64,000 nucleotides of DNA from Glaciecola sp. HTCC2999 (GCF_000155775.1 NZ_DS989812.1:265721-329720); one strand, 5' to 3'; counted from the first letter of the stretch, positions 41,928-51,893 are shown. Notes: generated by a model not told the origin, from the letters alone. Numbers and translations are program-made.

Positions 41928-44366
41928 ATGAGTCAATTGTTATTTTCAGCCCATTCATCTGTGCTTGATTTGATGGCGCGAACCCGTTTGGAATCTAGTC
42001 AATGTCGTGCTGATTTGAGCGCTTTTGATATTGACAAAATCATGTCTGATATTAAATGTCAGCCATGTAATGAAAAAGTCTTTATTGGCCAAAAAAGAGC
42101 CAAGCGGGCACTAGAATTTGGCTTAGGAATTGATGCGCCAGGTTATAATATATTTGTAATGGGAGAGCATGCTTCAGGCCGCACTACACTAGTGAAAACC
42201 TATATCGAACATGATGGGAAAAGTGCTTCTATACCCAGTGATTGGGTATATGTTAATAATATGTCAGATGAACGCTCACCCGTCGCGATAGCATTTCCAG
42301 CAGGCGCGTCACGTACGTTTGAAAAAGATATGCAGGATTTGGTCAATAACCTATTAGATACATTTCCAGCTGCGTTTGATAATCCTGGCTATCAGCGCAA
42401 AGAGCTTGCCTTAAAAAAAGAATACGAAGCGTTATATGAGGGAGCTTTAGAAGCGGTTGAACACATTGCCCGAGGATATGATATTGCGCTGTTTGAAGAC
42501 GATGGGAAAGTCGCATTCTTACCTATTGTGGATAATAAACCTGTCGAGGACGAACAATTCCATGCGTTACCAGAACATGTCCAAGCAGAGTTTTTGTTAC
42601 ACATTAAAGAATGTGAACAAGAACTAGAAGAGGGCTTGTTTGAGTTACCTACATGGAAGCGAAGTCAATCGGAAAAATTGCGGCAACTTAAGCGTGACAC
42701 CGCCGAACACAGTATTAAACCGTTATTAAAAGCACTTGAACATACTTATGCTAATAATCTTCCGGTATTGAAATATCTCAAGTCTATCAAGGATCATATT
42801 ATTGACTCGGTTTTATGGCTTGATGATTTGGATGAAAAAGAAGAAAAGTATGATGTTACCGAAGCTAAGGAGATGTTACAAAGTCATTACTTACCTAATA
42901 TTTTAGTTCAGCATGATGTAAGTAGTCGTGCGCCAGTTATATATGAGTCGCATCCAACCTATCAAAACGTGTTTGGTCGCATTGAGTATTCTACTGCGCA
43001 GGGCAGTATCATGACTGATTACAGTATGATATTTAGTGGTGCATTACATCAAGCAAATGGCGGATATTTATTATTAGATGCTGACAAAATGGTCGATCAA
43101 CTGCATGTGTGGGAATCATTAAAGCGTGCTTTGAAACAACAACAATTACGCGTTGATTTACCTCAGCAAGACGCAGGCATGGTTAATTCTATGACGTTAT
43201 CACCGGCACCGATTCCGCTTAATGTTAAAGTGATATTGTTAGGGTCTAGAGAACTATTTTATACGCTTCAAGATTATGATCCTGAGTTTGAACAATTATT
43301 TGGTGTGCTCGTCGATTTTGATTATGAGTTACCGCTTAACCGCAGTAATGTACAAGATTTTATTGTGTGTATTTTACAACATTTGCAAGGCCATGGTTTC
43401 AATGACATTGAACCTGATGCAGTGAGTTATCTGTTAGAGTATTCATTACGTTTAAGTGAACATCAAAATAAACTTAGCGCCAAGTTTTCCGCTGTTATCG
43501 ATATGATTAATCAAGCGGTATTTTTTGCGAAACAAGCGCATGCGACAGTATTTACTGCTGCACATTTGCACACCGCAAAAATGGAACACCATCAACGTGT
43601 ATCTCGGGTGGCAACCACACTACTAGAAGATATCAAAGAAGAACAAATTCTCATTCAAACTCAAGGAACTGCCACAGGTACAGTGAATGGGCTAACTGTG
43701 CTGGATGCCGGTGGCACTGCTTTTGGTATGCCATCTAGAATCACTGCCACTGTCTATGTGGGGGCGAGTGGCGTGATTGATATTGAGCGAGAAGTTGAAC
43801 TAGGCCAATCCATCCATTCAAAAGGTGTGATGTTGCTGACGGGCTATTTGGGACAAAAATATGCTCAACATTTTCCTTTAACACTATCGGCCAATATTGC
43901 TCTTGAACAATCTTATGGCTATATCGATGGAGATAGTGCTTCATTAGGAGAATTAATCGCCTTAATTTCAGCGTTAACTGATATTCCGTGTTTGCAGTCT
44001 CTGGCCATCACCGGCTCAATTAATCAGTACGGTGAAGTCCAGTCTGTTGGTGGGATAAATGAAAAAATTGAAGGTTTTTTTGATTTATGCAGACACCGGG
44101 GTTTGCATTCAGAACAAGGGGTGATTATTCCTTTTTCTAACCAGCATCATTTGATGTTACGTAATGATATCGTTGATGCAGTAAAACAAGGTAAGTTTTC
44201 TATATTTGCGGTGAAGACGGTGGATGAGGCATTGAGTTTGTTGATGCAACGTGAAGCTGGGCAATATAACCTTAAGGGTCGTTATCCTAAAGGTTCAGTG
44301 AACTATATAGCCTTAAATCAACTGTATAATATTTCAAATATCATCAATGGTAGCGATGAGGAATAG
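41928..44366 (+). CDS. Lon-like ATP-dependent protease (YcbZ/LonB-related)
   Basis: 812-residue protein with an AAA-type ATPase region and a C-terminal Lon protease domain. The P-loop is GEHASGRTT near residue 80; it has Arg where most P-loops have Lys, as is usual in this YcbZ-like family. The Lon Ser-Lys dyad is Ser670 in DGDSAS and Lys713 in INEKIEG. It lacks the N-terminal substrate domain of classical Lon. The start at 41928 is the best guess; the frame is open upstream to 41820 without a convincing ribosome-binding site. Monocistronic, divergent from leuS. Substrates are unknown. Confidence 0.85.
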   Translation: MSQLLFSAHSSVLDLMARTRLESSQCRADLSAFDIDKIMSDIKCQPCNEKVFIGQKRAKRALEFGLGIDAPGYNIFVMGEHASGRTTLVKTYIEHDGKSASIPSDWVYVNNMSDERSPVAIAFPAGASRTFEKDMQDLVNNLLDTFPAAFDNPGYQRKELALKKEYEALYEGALEAVEHIARGYDIALFEDDGKVAFLPIVDNKPVEDEQFHALPEHVQAEFLLHIKECEQELEEGLFELPTWKRSQSEKLRQLKRDTAEHSIKPLLKALEHTYANNLPVLKYLKSIKDHIIDSVLWLDDLDEKEEKYDVTEAKEMLQSHYLPNILVQHDVSSRAPVIYESHPTYQNVFGRIEYSTAQGSIMTDYSMIFSGALHQANGGYLLLDADKMVDQLHVWESLKRALKQQQLRVDLPQQDAGMVNSMTLSPAPIPLNVKVILLGSRELFYTLQDYDPEFEQLFGVLVDFDYELPLNRSNVQDFIVCILQHLQGHGFNDIEPDAVSYLLEYSLRLSEHQNKLSAKFSAVIDMINQAVFFAKQAHATVFTAAHLHTAKMEHHQRVSRVATTLLEDIKEEQILIQTQGTATGTVNGLTVLDAGGTAFGMPSRITATVYVGASGVIDIEREVELGQSIHSKGVMLLTGYLGQKYAQHFPLTLSANIALEQSYGYIDGDSASLGELIALISALTDIPCLQSLAITGSINQYGEVQSVGGINEKIEGFFDLCRHRGLHSEQGVIIPFSNQHHLMLRNDIVDAVKQGKFSIFAVKTVDEALSLLMQREAGQYNLKGRYPKGSVNYIALNQLYNISNIINGSDEE

Positions 44367-44441
44367 AGTAGTTGGTTTTCATTATCACATAAAAATAAGT
44401 GACAGGGTGATAGCGCTAAGCAGCACCCTGTATCTCAAGAT

Positions 44442-44738
44442 TTATGCTTTTGGAATTTGAATCTTCTTTTCTTCAGATGGTTTGAAAATGACCAAAATAT
44501 GACCGATATTTTGTACCTTAACCGCACCTGTTTCACGTACAATCGCATCCATAATAAGTTGCTTTTCTTCTCTGTCGTCACTGGGGATTTTGACTTTAAT
44601 TAGTTCATGATGCGCCAATGCACTTTCAATTTCTGCCAGCACACCTTCAGTAAAGCCATTACCACCAAGTTGTACAACAGGTTTGAGTGGATGTGCTAAG
44701 CCTTTTAGGTATTGTTTTTGTTTATTGGATAATTTCAT
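44442..44738 (-). CDS. yhbY: YhbY, CRM-domain RNA-binding protein
   Basis: 98-residue CRS1/YhbY protein thought to help 50S ribosomal subunit maturation. It contains LKGLAHPLKPVVQLGGNGFT (the CRM GxxG loop region) and ELIKVKIPSDDREEK. As in E. coli it lies divergently upstream of the ftsH locus, but rlmE is not in between. Confidence 0.95.
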   Translation of the reverse strand: MKLSNKQKQYLKGLAHPLKPVVQLGGNGFTEGVLAEIESALAHHELIKVKIPSDDREEKQLIMDAIVRETGAVKVQNIGHILVIFKPSEEKKIQIPKA

Positions 44739-45121
44739 TAATTAATATCTTTAGTGTCATTCGGGTCTTGAAAAAATATATTCTACCTCTATCTATCTTG
44801 TAAGACCAATAAAGATCGGTCAGATTATCGTGATATAGTCGACGATGACATATTATGTCTATCAATAATAGTAGACTCAGATCGATTTTTTACACTCTGA
44901 AATTTCTTATTCATTACAATTGAACATTATTGTGATTTACTGCGTAGAAATTGAAAGGCTGTAATAGTCTCATGCATATTTTAATAGCGGTGTTTAGATT
45001 GGAAACACAGTAAGTGATAAATTAGTGGTTCTTTGTACTTATTCTCGGTAGTAAGAAGGCACTTTTTATAGTAATCTAAAATCTATTAAGATATCTCAAT
45101 ATCAGGCAAAACAAGAGGTTA
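44739..45121. other. Non-coding region between yhbY and ftsH
   Basis: 383 bases without a recognisable gene. rlmE, which in E. coli and many relatives lies here directly upstream of ftsH, is absent, and no remnant of it was recognised in translation. The region contains a possible heat-shock promoter (44767-44794) and AT-rich sequence up to the ftsH ribosome-binding site. Confidence 0.6.
44767..44794 (+). promoter_or_regulatory. Possible sigma-32-type promoter for ftsH
   Basis: CTTGAAA (44767-44773) followed after 13 bases by CTCTATCT (44787-44794) resembles the heat-shock consensus CTTGAAA / CCCCATNT. ftsH is heat-shock controlled in E. coli. The -10 match is partial and the site is about 330 bases from the gene, so this is tentative. 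Confidence 0.3.
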
Positions 45122-47059
45122 ATGGCGTTGAGTGATATGGCAAAAAATTTAATCCTATGGTTAGTTATCGCAGTAGTGCTGATGGCTGTCTTCGAAAGCT
45201 TCTCACCTGGAGAAAGCTCGCGTCCACAGACTGATTACACTACATTTTTGAAAGAAGCCAATCAGGGCATGATACGCGAAGTCAAAATTGATAGTGCCAA
45301 AAATGAAATTCGAGGAGTTAAACGCTCGGGTGAAAATTTTGTGACATATATTCCTTATTTTGACGACCAACTTGTGTCTGATTTAGTGAAACAAGACGTT
45401 CGCGTGTTGGGTGAACCGCCTGCTGAACAGTCAATGTTAGCCAGTATTTTCATTTCATGGTTCCCAATGTTATTGCTTATTGGTGTATGGATATTCTTCA
45501 TGCGTCAAATGCAAGGTGGGGGCGGTAAGGGGGCGATGTCATTTGGTAAATCTAAAGCACGTTTACTAGGTGAAGATCAAATCAAAACGACCTTTGCTGA
45601 TGTGGCTGGTTGTGATGAAGCAAAAGAAGACGTATCTGAATTAGTTGATTTTTTACGTGACCCATCTAAATTCCAAAAGTTAGGCGGTAAAATTCCTAAA
45701 GGTGTGTTAATGGTTGGTCCTCCGGGAACGGGTAAAACCTTATTAGCTAAGGCTATTGCTGGTGAAGCAAAAGTACCTTTCTTTACCATATCAGGGTCTG
45801 ATTTTGTTGAAATGTTTGTCGGTGTTGGTGCATCTCGGGTTCGAGATATGTTTGAACAGGCTAAAAAGAGCGCACCATGCATTATCTTCATTGATGAAAT
45901 TGATGCTGTGGGTCGTCAACGTGGAGCTGGCCTTGGTGGCGGTCACGATGAACGTGAACAAACGTTAAATCAAATGTTAGTAGAGATGGATGGTTTTGAA
46001 GGTCATGAAGGCATCATTGTAATTGCCGCGACTAACCGTCCAGATGTATTAGATCCTGCATTGCTTCGTCCTGGACGTTTTGATCGTCAAGTGGTTGTTG
46101 GGTTACCTGATATTCGTGGTCGTGAACATATATTAAAAGTTCATATGCGTAAGGTGCCAATAGCTGATAATGTCGAGCCGGCAGTGATAGCCCGTGGTAC
46201 GCCAGGTTTCTCGGGTGCTGATCTAGCTAACTTAGTCAATGAAGCTGCGTTATTTGCTGCTCGTTCAAACAAGCGCGTTGTCGCAATGGAAGAGTTTGAA
46301 AAAGCAAAAGATAAAATCATGATGGGCTCAGAACGTAAGTCAATGGTCATGACAGAAGAAGAGAAAGCCATGACGGCTTATCATGAGGCTGGACATGCTA
46401 TTGTAGGGCGTTTAGTTCCAGAACACGATCCGGTATATAAAGTATCTATTATTCCTCGTGGACGTGCATTAGGTGTGACGATGTATTTACCAGAACAAGA
46501 CCGAGTAAGTCATTCTAAGCAACACTTAGAAAGTATGATTTCAAGTCTTTATGGTGGTCGTTTAGCCGAGAAAATTATTTATGGTGATGAAAAAGTCACC
46601 ACTGGTGCATCTAACGATATCGAACGGGCAACGGATATTGCGCGTAAGATGGTAACGCAGTGGGGGCTATCTGAGAAGATGGGGCCGCAATTGTTTGCTG
46701 AAGAAGAAGGTGAAGTTTTCTTAGGACGTAGTTCATCTAAATCATCAAGTATGTCTGATGAAACCGCTCGTGCCATTGATGCTGAAATTAAAGATTTAAT
46801 TGACCGTAATTATGCTCGTGCGGAAAAAATGTTAAATGACAACATTGATATATTGCACACGATGAAAGATGCATTGATGAAATATGAAACCATTGACGCT
46901 AAACAAATCGATGATTTAATGGAGCGCCGCGACGTTCGCCCACCGAGTGATTGGGAACAACGTAAATCTTCTGACGATGATAAGTCAGGTGGTATGTCTG
47001 CCAAAGGTGAAGATAAAAACTCACCGAATTTGGATGGTGCCAGTGATTTAACTCAGTAA
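45122..47059 (+). CDS. ftsH: ATP-dependent zinc metalloprotease FtsH
   Basis: Membrane-bound AAA+ protease degrading unneeded membrane proteins, sigma-32 and LpxC. The 645-residue protein has two membrane segments ([16 protein letters not shown] and [17 protein letters not shown]). Walker A is GPPGTGKT near residue 200, Walker B IIFIDEID, and the zinc site HEAGH lies near residue 422. The true start may be the TTG at 45128: it gives MSDMAKNL as in E. coli and has GAGG nine bases upstream, whereas the ATG at 45122 is only three bases from it. A terminator separates it from folP. Confidence 0.97.
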   Translation: MALSDMAKNLILWLVIAVVLMAVFESFSPGESSRPQTDYTTFLKEANQGMIREVKIDSAKNEIRGVKRSGENFVTYIPYFDDQLVSDLVKQDVRVLGEPPAEQSMLASIFISWFPMLLLIGVWIFFMRQMQGGGGKGAMSFGKSKARLLGEDQIKTTFADVAGCDEAKEDVSELVDFLRDPSKFQKLGGKIPKGVLMVGPPGTGKTLLAKAIAGEAKVPFFTISGSDFVEMFVGVGASRVRDMFEQAKKSAPCIIFIDEIDAVGRQRGAGLGGGHDEREQTLNQMLVEMDGFEGHEGIIVIAATNRPDVLDPALLRPGRFDRQVVVGLPDIRGREHILKVHMRKVPIADNVEPAVIARGTPGFSGADLANLVNEAALFAARSNKRVVAMEEFEKAKDKIMMGSERKSMVMTEEEKAMTAYHEAGHAIVGRLVPEHDPVYKVSIIPRGRALGVTMYLPEQDRVSHSKQHLESMISSLYGGRLAEKIIYGDEKVTTGASNDIERATDIARKMVTQWGLSEKMGPQLFAEEEGEVFLGRSSSKSSSMSDETARAIDAEIKDLIDRNYARAEKMLNDNIDILHTMKDALMKYETIDAKQIDDLMERRDVRPPSDWEQRKSSDDDKSGGMSAKGEDKNSPNLDGASDLTQ

Positions 47060-47083
47060 TTAAATGGGTAATAGGTAAAAAAT

Positions 47084-47112
47084 AAAACGTCGGTAATTTA
47101 CCGGCGTTTTTT
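47084..47112 (+). terminator. Terminator after ftsH
   Basis: Hairpin ACGTCGGTA/TACCGGCGT (one G-T pair) with a three-base loop followed by six T. It lies 25 bases after the ftsH stop. Confidence 0.85.
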
Positions 47113-47139
47113 GTTTTTAACGCCTTTTTGGCATATAAT
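47111..47139 (+). promoter_or_regulatory. Sigma-70 promoter for folP-glmM
   Basis: TTGTTT (47111-47116), a 17-base spacer and a perfect TATAAT (47134-47139) lie 27 bases before the folP start, directly after the ftsH terminator. This makes folP-glmM at least partly independent of ftsH. Confidence 0.7.
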
Positions 47140-47165
47140 TATGACTCGGTTATGGAGAGCAGACG

Positions 47166-47990
47166 ATGCAATTTGGAAATAAACAGTGCTATTTTGATAC
47201 ACCTCAAATAATGGGGGTACTTAATGTGACTCCAGATAGCTTTTCTGATGGTGGTCAGCATAATTCTATTGATGATGCTGTAGCACAAGCACAACTCATG
47301 GTCGATAATGGTGCTGTATTTATTGATGTGGGGGGCGAATCAACTAAGCCTGGCGCAGTTGCAGTGGGTGAACAAACCGAATTAGATAGAGTGGTTCCTG
47401 TCATTGAAAAAATAGCAGCAAATATAGATTGTATTATATCGATAGATACTTCTAAAGCGACTGTAATGCAAGCAGCGGTTCATGCAGGTGCTCGTTTAAT
47501 TAACGATGTGTGTGCTTTACAGCAACCTGATGCATTAAGTACTGCTGCTAAATTACAAGTCCCAGTATCTTTAATGCATATGCAAGGTGAGCCCCGTACA
47601 ATGCAAGAGACGCCAGAATATGGAAGTGTAGTGGGCGAGGTCTATGAATTTTTAGAAGCCCGGATTAATGCTTGCTTAGGTGCAGGAATAAAGCATGAAC
47701 ACATCATTGTAGATCCGGGTTTTGGGTTTGGTAAAACATTAGAACATAATTATCAGTTATTAAAGCATTTCGATAAATTTCAATATTTAAAAGTCCCTAC
47801 CTTAGCGGGTATGTCACGTAAATCAATGGTTGGTAACTTGCTTAATCGCAGTGTGGATGACCGTTTAGCCGGGAGTCTAGCATGTGCATTATTAGCATGC
47901 AGCAAGGGCGCCAGCATTTTACGTGTTCATGATGTGAAAGAAACGGCCGATATTATAAAAGTATTCAACAAAATGAACAGTACTCTATAA
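47166..47990 (+). CDS. folP: Dihydropteroate synthase
   Basis: Joins p-aminobenzoate and the pterin diphosphate in folate synthesis; the sulfonamide target. The 274-residue protein has the IMGVLNVTPDSFSDGG motif near residue 15, DVGGESTKPGA near 57, DPGFGFGKT near 181 and a C-terminal RVHDV. AGAGCAGACG precedes the ATG. Located between ftsH and glmM as in E. coli. Confidence 0.97.
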   Translation: MQFGNKQCYFDTPQIMGVLNVTPDSFSDGGQHNSIDDAVAQAQLMVDNGAVFIDVGGESTKPGAVAVGEQTELDRVVPVIEKIAANIDCIISIDTSKATVMQAAVHAGARLINDVCALQQPDALSTAAKLQVPVSLMHMQGEPRTMQETPEYGSVVGEVYEFLEARINACLGAGIKHEHIIVDPGFGFGKTLEHNYQLLKHFDKFQYLKVPTLAGMSRKSMVGNLLNRSVDDRLAGSLACALLACSKGASILRVHDVKETADIIKVFNKMNSTL

Positions 47991-48026
47991 CGTATTTCGT
48001 TGTAGATTTAAGGAAATAGTATTTAT

Positions 48027-49373
48027 ATGAGCGAACGTAAGTATTTTGGTACCGATGGGATCCGCGGAAAAGTAGGTAGTTCAGTCATCAACCCTGAATT
48101 TGTCACTAAGTTAGGTTGGGCTGCAGGGAAAGTGTTAGCGGGTAAAGGCACTAATAAAGTATTAATCGGTAAAGACACACGTATATCAGGTTATATGTTG
48201 GAATCTGCGCTTGAATCTGGCCTAGCTGCTGCAGGTTTAAATGTGGGTTTATTAGGTCCTATGCCAACCCCAGCTATCGCGTATTTAACAAAGACCTTTC
48301 GTTCAGAGGCGGGTATCGTGATTAGCGCTTCGCATAATCCTTATTATGATAATGGGATTAAGTTTTTTTCTGCTAATGGTTATAAATTAGATGATGAAGT
48401 AGAAGCAGCAATAGAAGCGATGATGGATGAGCCAATGACATGTGTGGATTCAAGTGCGTTAGGTAAAGCGATGCGTATTGATGATGCTGCGGGCCGTTAT
48501 ATTGAATTTTGCAAAGGTTCTTTTCCAAGTGACTTATCATTGACTGGACTTAAAATCGTCGTCGATTGTGCTCATGGTGCGACTTATCATATCGCCCCAA
48601 GTGTACTAAGTGAATTAGGTGCAGAGGTGATTGAAATTGGGACCAAACCTAATGGTACGAATATTAATCATAAAGTAGGTGCTACTTCAATGCGAGCCTG
48701 TGTCGAGGCAGTGAAAGAACATCAAGCTGATTTAGGCTTTGCTCTTGACGGTGATGGCGATCGTATTATGCTAGTTGACCATGAAGGTAATGTGGTTGAT
48801 GGCGATCAAATTATCTTTATTATCGCGCGTGATGCCCTTAAGAGTGGTCGGTTATCTGGAGGAGTAGTAGGGACGCAGATGAGTAATTTAGGCTTAGAAG
48901 TGGCCCTTGATAATTTAGGTATCCCATTTGCGCGTTCAAAAGTGGGCGACCGATATGTTATGGAATTATTGAAAGAAAAGAACTGGTCCATTGGTGGAGA
49001 AAACTCTGGGCATGTGCTGAATTTGGGGACGATATCTACAGGTGATGGTATTGTCGCTGGCTTACAAGTGCTAACAGCGATGTTACGTTCTGAAAAGTCA
49101 TTAAAATCATTATTATCAGGCATGACTAAATTTCCTCAAAAACTTATCAATGTCCGCTATGAACCGTCAGAAACAGATTATTGTTTAGATCCAGATGTAT
49201 TAGCGTCTGTTGCAGAAGCAGAAACCGCTTTAGGTGATACTGGACGTGTATTGCTACGTAAAAGCGGGACTGAACCGCTAATCCGAGTGATGGTTGAAGC
49301 GCAAAGTGCCGAAGATGCAGATAAATGGTCAGCGCACATTGCACAAGTTGTCACCAAAAAAGCAGTTGAGTAA
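48027..49373 (+). CDS. glmM: Phosphoglucosamine mutase
   Basis: Converts glucosamine 6-phosphate to glucosamine 1-phosphate for UDP-GlcNAc synthesis. The 448-residue protein has [10 protein letters not shown] at the start, the phosphoserine loop [11 protein letters not shown] near residue 102, the metal loop DGDGDRIM near residue 243 and the phosphate-binding [14 protein letters not shown] near the C-terminus. It follows folP by 36 bases with AAGGAA upstream. Confidence 0.97.
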   Translation: MSERKYFGTDGIRGKVGSSVINPEFVTKLGWAAGKVLAGKGTNKVLIGKDTRISGYMLESALESGLAAAGLNVGLLGPMPTPAIAYLTKTFRSEAGIVISASHNPYYDNGIKFFSANGYKLDDEVEAAIEAMMDEPMTCVDSSALGKAMRIDDAAGRYIEFCKGSFPSDLSLTGLKIVVDCAHGATYHIAPSVLSELGAEVIEIGTKPNGTNINHKVGATSMRACVEAVKEHQADLGFALDGDGDRIMLVDHEGNVVDGDQIIFIIARDALKSGRLSGGVVGTQMSNLGLEVALDNLGIPFARSKVGDRYVMELLKEKNWSIGGENSGHVLNLGTISTGDGIVAGLQVLTAMLRSEKSLKSLLSGMTKFPQKLINVRYEPSETDYCLDPDVLASVAEAETALGDTGRVLLRKSGTEPLIRVMVEAQSAEDADKWSAHIAQVVTKKAVE

Positions 49374-49381
49374 TTATCCAT

Positions 49382-49410
49382 GCCCTTATTTATGTGTAAG
49401 GGCTGATTTT
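49382..49410 (+). terminator. Weak terminator-like hairpin after glmM
   Basis: Seven-base stem GCCCTTA/TAAGGGC (49382-49388 with 49397-49403) followed by TGATTTT. The T-run is short, so it may only partly stop transcription into tpiA. Confidence 0.4.
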
Positions 49411-49486
49411 ACTTGTATATTTACGGTAGGTTGGGTAATATCGCCGACCTGAAATTCATTGCTAAATGAAAAAGGGATTTATTCAG

Positions 49487-50233
49487 ATGTCTCGTACAAA
49501 AATAGTTGCTGGAAATTGGAAACTAAATGGTAATAAGGCATTAGTAAGTGCATTCAATAATGCGTTTACTGTCGCTAAATTAGATAACGTTTCAGTGATG
49601 ATTTTCCCTCCAGCTTTGTACGTGAATGAGTTTGATTGTGAACAGCTTATCATCGGTGTACAGAACGTATCGGAGCAACAATCAGGTGCATTTACCGGTG
49701 AATTATCAACGTTAATGCTTAACGATATTGATATTAGCCACACGCTGATTGGACACTCTGAACGTCGTGATTTATATCATGAAAATAATGATATTATTGC
49801 GGCAAAAGTGGTTACCGCTCTTGCAGCGAATATCACCCCAATACTTTGTATTGGAGAATCATTAGATATTCGCACAGCAGGGAAAGTGAACGAATTTATC
49901 CAGGCACAGCTTGACAGTGTTATTGATGCAGTGGGTATGACTGGGTTAAGTAAGTGTATTTTAGCTTATGAACCTATCTGGGCAATAGGTACCGGAGTGA
50001 CAGCAACACCAGCACAAGCGCAGGAAGTACATGCTTTCATTCGGGATTACTTAGGTAGTATTGACGCCTCTGTTGCCCAATCGTTATCGATTTTATATGG
50101 TGGCAGTGTTAATGCTAAGACTGCACCTGATTTATTTGCTCAACCTGATATAGACGGTGGTCTAGTGGGCGGAGCAAGCTTAAAAGAAGAAGAATTTTTA
50201 ACTATTTGCCAAGCGGCAAATCAAAGAGGCTAA
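49487..50233 (+). CDS. tpiA: Triosephosphate isomerase
   Basis: Interconverts dihydroxyacetone phosphate and glyceraldehyde 3-phosphate. The 248-residue protein has GNWKLNG with the catalytic Lys near residue 12, the electrophile His90 in IGHSERR, the base Glu162 in AYEPIWAIGTG and a C-terminal GGSVN phosphate loop. The ATG at 49487 is preferred to an in-frame ATG at 49466, since it fits the family start and AAGGG lies ten bases upstream. It sits between glmM and secG as in Vibrio, Shewanella and Pseudomonas. Confidence 0.97.
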   Translation: MSRTKIVAGNWKLNGNKALVSAFNNAFTVAKLDNVSVMIFPPALYVNEFDCEQLIIGVQNVSEQQSGAFTGELSTLMLNDIDISHTLIGHSERRDLYHENNDIIAAKVVTALAANITPILCIGESLDIRTAGKVNEFIQAQLDSVIDAVGMTGLSKCILAYEPIWAIGTGVTATPAQAQEVHAFIRDYLGSIDASVAQSLSILYGGSVNAKTAPDLFAQPDIDGGLVGGASLKEEEFLTICQAANQRG

Positions 50234-50234
50234 C

Positions 50235-50645
50235 ATGTTACAAGAAGTATTGATCGTTGCATATCTTATCGTTGCATTATTGTTGATTGGCTTAGTGTTG
50301 ATCCAACAAGGTAAAGGTGCTGATATGGGAGCATCACTTGGTGGTGGCGGTTCAAATACAGTATTTGGTTCGAGTGGTTCAGGTAATTTCTTATCCCGTT
50401 CTACTGCAATACTCGCTACTTTATTTTTCTTAATTAGTTTATTATTAGGAAACTTAACAGCTTCTTCAGAAAAGGCTGTAGATGAATGGCAAAATTTAGA
50501 AGTGCCAGTTGTTGACGCGCCGGTAGTTGATTTGCCAGCCTCTGATGTCCCAGTTGCTACTGCGACAACAATATCAGATGCTTCTACAGTTAATGACGTC
50601 CCTGTTTCGAATGAAAACAAAGAAACAGACGGTAATCCAAACTAA
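50235..50645 (+). CDS. secG: Protein-export membrane protein SecG
   Basis: Small SecYEG translocon subunit that helps the SecA cycle. The 136-residue protein has two membrane segments (about residues 3-22 and 54-72), between them the conserved IQQGKGADMGASLGGG loop and FGSSGSGNFLSR. The C-terminal 60 residues form a hydrophilic Val/Asp/Pro/Thr-rich tail that is poorly conserved in the family. It begins one base after the tpiA stop and is followed by tRNA-Leu. Confidence 0.95.
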   Translation: MLQEVLIVAYLIVALLLIGLVLIQQGKGADMGASLGGGGSNTVFGSSGSGNFLSRSTAILATLFFLISLLLGNLTASSEKAVDEWQNLEVPVVDAPVVDLPASDVPVATATTISDASTVNDVPVSNENKETDGNPN

Positions 50646-50665
50646 AATTTAGTTAACAATATTTC

Positions 50666-50751
50666 GCGGAAGTGGTGGAATTGGTAGACACGCCATCTTG
50701 AGGGGGTGGTGAGCATAGCTCGTGCGGGTTCAAGTCCCGCTTTCCGCACCA
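50666..50751 (+). tRNA. leuU: tRNA-Leu (anticodon GAG)
   Basis: 86-base tRNA with encoded CCA. The acceptor stem GCGGAAG pairs with CTTTCCGC-type 3' sequence, the anticodon loop TTGAGGG gives GAG, there is a long variable arm typical of class II leucine tRNAs, and the T-arm contains GGTTCAAGTCC. It follows secG as leuU does in E. coli. Confidence 0.97.
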
Positions 50752-50754
50752 TAT

Positions 50755-50788
50755 AAAAAAGACAGCTTTAGTAGCTGTCTTTTTTTTT
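50755..50788 (+). terminator. Terminator after tRNA-Leu
   Basis: Seven-base stem GACAGCT/AGCTGTC (50761-50767 with 50773-50779), five-base loop and nine T. It ends the secG/tRNA transcript. Confidence 0.92.
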
Positions 50789-50813
50789 GCATCTGTTTTA
50801 ATCTAACATGTCA

Positions 50814-50963
50814 TTAATTATGTGTTTCATTCTCTGATTTATTAGGACTTTTCTTTAAATATTTTTTTAAGATTAAGTCGCGTTCTTTTATGCGGTGATT
50901 TTTATCATAGTAGTACACTCCCAATAGGCTCATAGCTAAAATTAAAGTGATAGTAACTATCAT
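50814..50963 (-). CDS. Small predicted membrane protein, 49 residues
   Basis: A 49-residue open frame beginning MIVTITLILAMSLLGVYYYD, one hydrophobic segment, followed by a very basic stretch (KNHRIKERDLILKKYLKK) and an acidic/polar tail. A GGAG lies 12 bases before the ATG, rather far. The inside-positive single-span layout is typical of real small membrane proteins, but no family is recognised. It lies between the tRNA terminator and another unknown minus-strand gene. Confidence 0.45.
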   Translation of the reverse strand: MIVTITLILAMSLLGVYYYDKNHRIKERDLILKKYLKKSPNKSENETHN

Positions 50964-51063
50964 AATATTTATTTACTCCAGAAAATAAGTTAATCAACAT
51001 GTAAAGTTTATTCACAAAAACACTCATTTTTAATTAAGTTATTTTCGCTTATGTATCAATGCT

Positions 51064-51360
51064 TTAAGCAACAAATTCGATATCTTCGACATCTGTATTT
51101 CGGCTTGCTATAACTGCTTGTAGATCAAAGTTATCCATCAATAACAGTAAGTCTGCAATTCGTGAGCGTAATTCTATGCAATGTTTTTCAGAATAGGATT
51201 GTTTTTTGACTACACAACGAGTTTCATATCGATAAATTTTATTTAGCAATTTTTCTAAATTGTGCTCGTTTATTGCTGTGAGTTCAGGAAGTGCAACTTC
51301 ACTTTTAATTAAGTTGTGAAAATATTGAACTTCAGCTGTAACTGTATTGATTCTAGACAT
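51064..51360 (-). CDS. Hypothetical protein, 98 residues
   Basis: 98-residue protein of unknown family, predicted mostly helical, with no signal peptide or membrane segment. It has three cysteines or fewer and no recognisable catalytic motif. It sits in the small-gene block between tRNA-Leu and pnp. It reads in the same direction as the neighbouring unknown genes, opposite to secG and pnp. No function can be assigned. Confidence 0.55.
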   Translation of the reverse strand: MSRINTVTAEVQYFHNLIKSEVALPELTAINEHNLEKLLNKIYRYETRCVVKKQSYSEKHCIELRSRIADLLLLMDNFDLQAVIASRNTDVEDIEFVA

Positions 51361-51539
51361 AAGACTTCATTACCTTTTTACGAATGTATAGTTTAAGTAA
51401 TAAAGATACAGCAAACTCTAGGCCAACTTTTTAATCTATTGTTTTTTATAGTTTTTTTGATTTATTTGTAGGGGATGTTTATAGAAGTGTAAATATTTTA
51501 GACACAAAAATATGATGATGTGTAGATTGTCGATGTCAT

Positions 51540-51893
51540 TTAGTGATTATTGATAGTGTGTTGTAGGTAATTAATACGTCTTGTAATAATCATATACTCA
51601 CTTTTATTTTTCTGTTGACGCCTAAGAATTTGTTGTAATTCTGGTACAGAATAGTCTTGAATCGTATCAAGATAATATTGTTTAGCACGATTATCACGTG
51701 TGCGTTTGATGACAGAATATATATACGAGACACTGATAATCAAAATAAGTGCTAGCCAGCCATATAATCCACTAATTTTATTAAGAAGGCTTACCCCCAA
51801 AATAATTGATGATACCGCTGTGACGGAATACAAAAATACGTACTCATACCATGCTGGTTGAACACGGAAGTCATTAATTTTATTTAGTTTCAT
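51540..51893 (-). CDS. Hypothetical membrane protein, 117 residues
   Basis: Predicted two-span membrane protein: hydrophobic segments at about residues 19-38 and 44-62, then a charged, helical cytoplasmic tail with VPELQQILRRQQKNKSEY. The start at 51893 is the first ATG of the frame; a TTG at 51911 is possible, and neither has a good ribosome-binding site. No family is recognised. It lies directly upstream of pnp, on the opposite strand, where rpsO is normally found. Confidence 0.55.
   Translation of the reverse strand: MKLNKINDFRVQPAWYEYVFLYSVTAVSSIILGVSLLNKISGLYGWLALILIISVSYIYSVIKRTRDNRAKQYYLDTIQDYSVPELQQILRRQQKNKSEYMIITRRINYLQHTINNH

Noticed and set aside
50198-50620. 140-codon frame antisense to secG.
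   Set aside because: Low-complexity Ser/Thr/Pro composition arises from reverse reading of the secG tail; secG is well supported.
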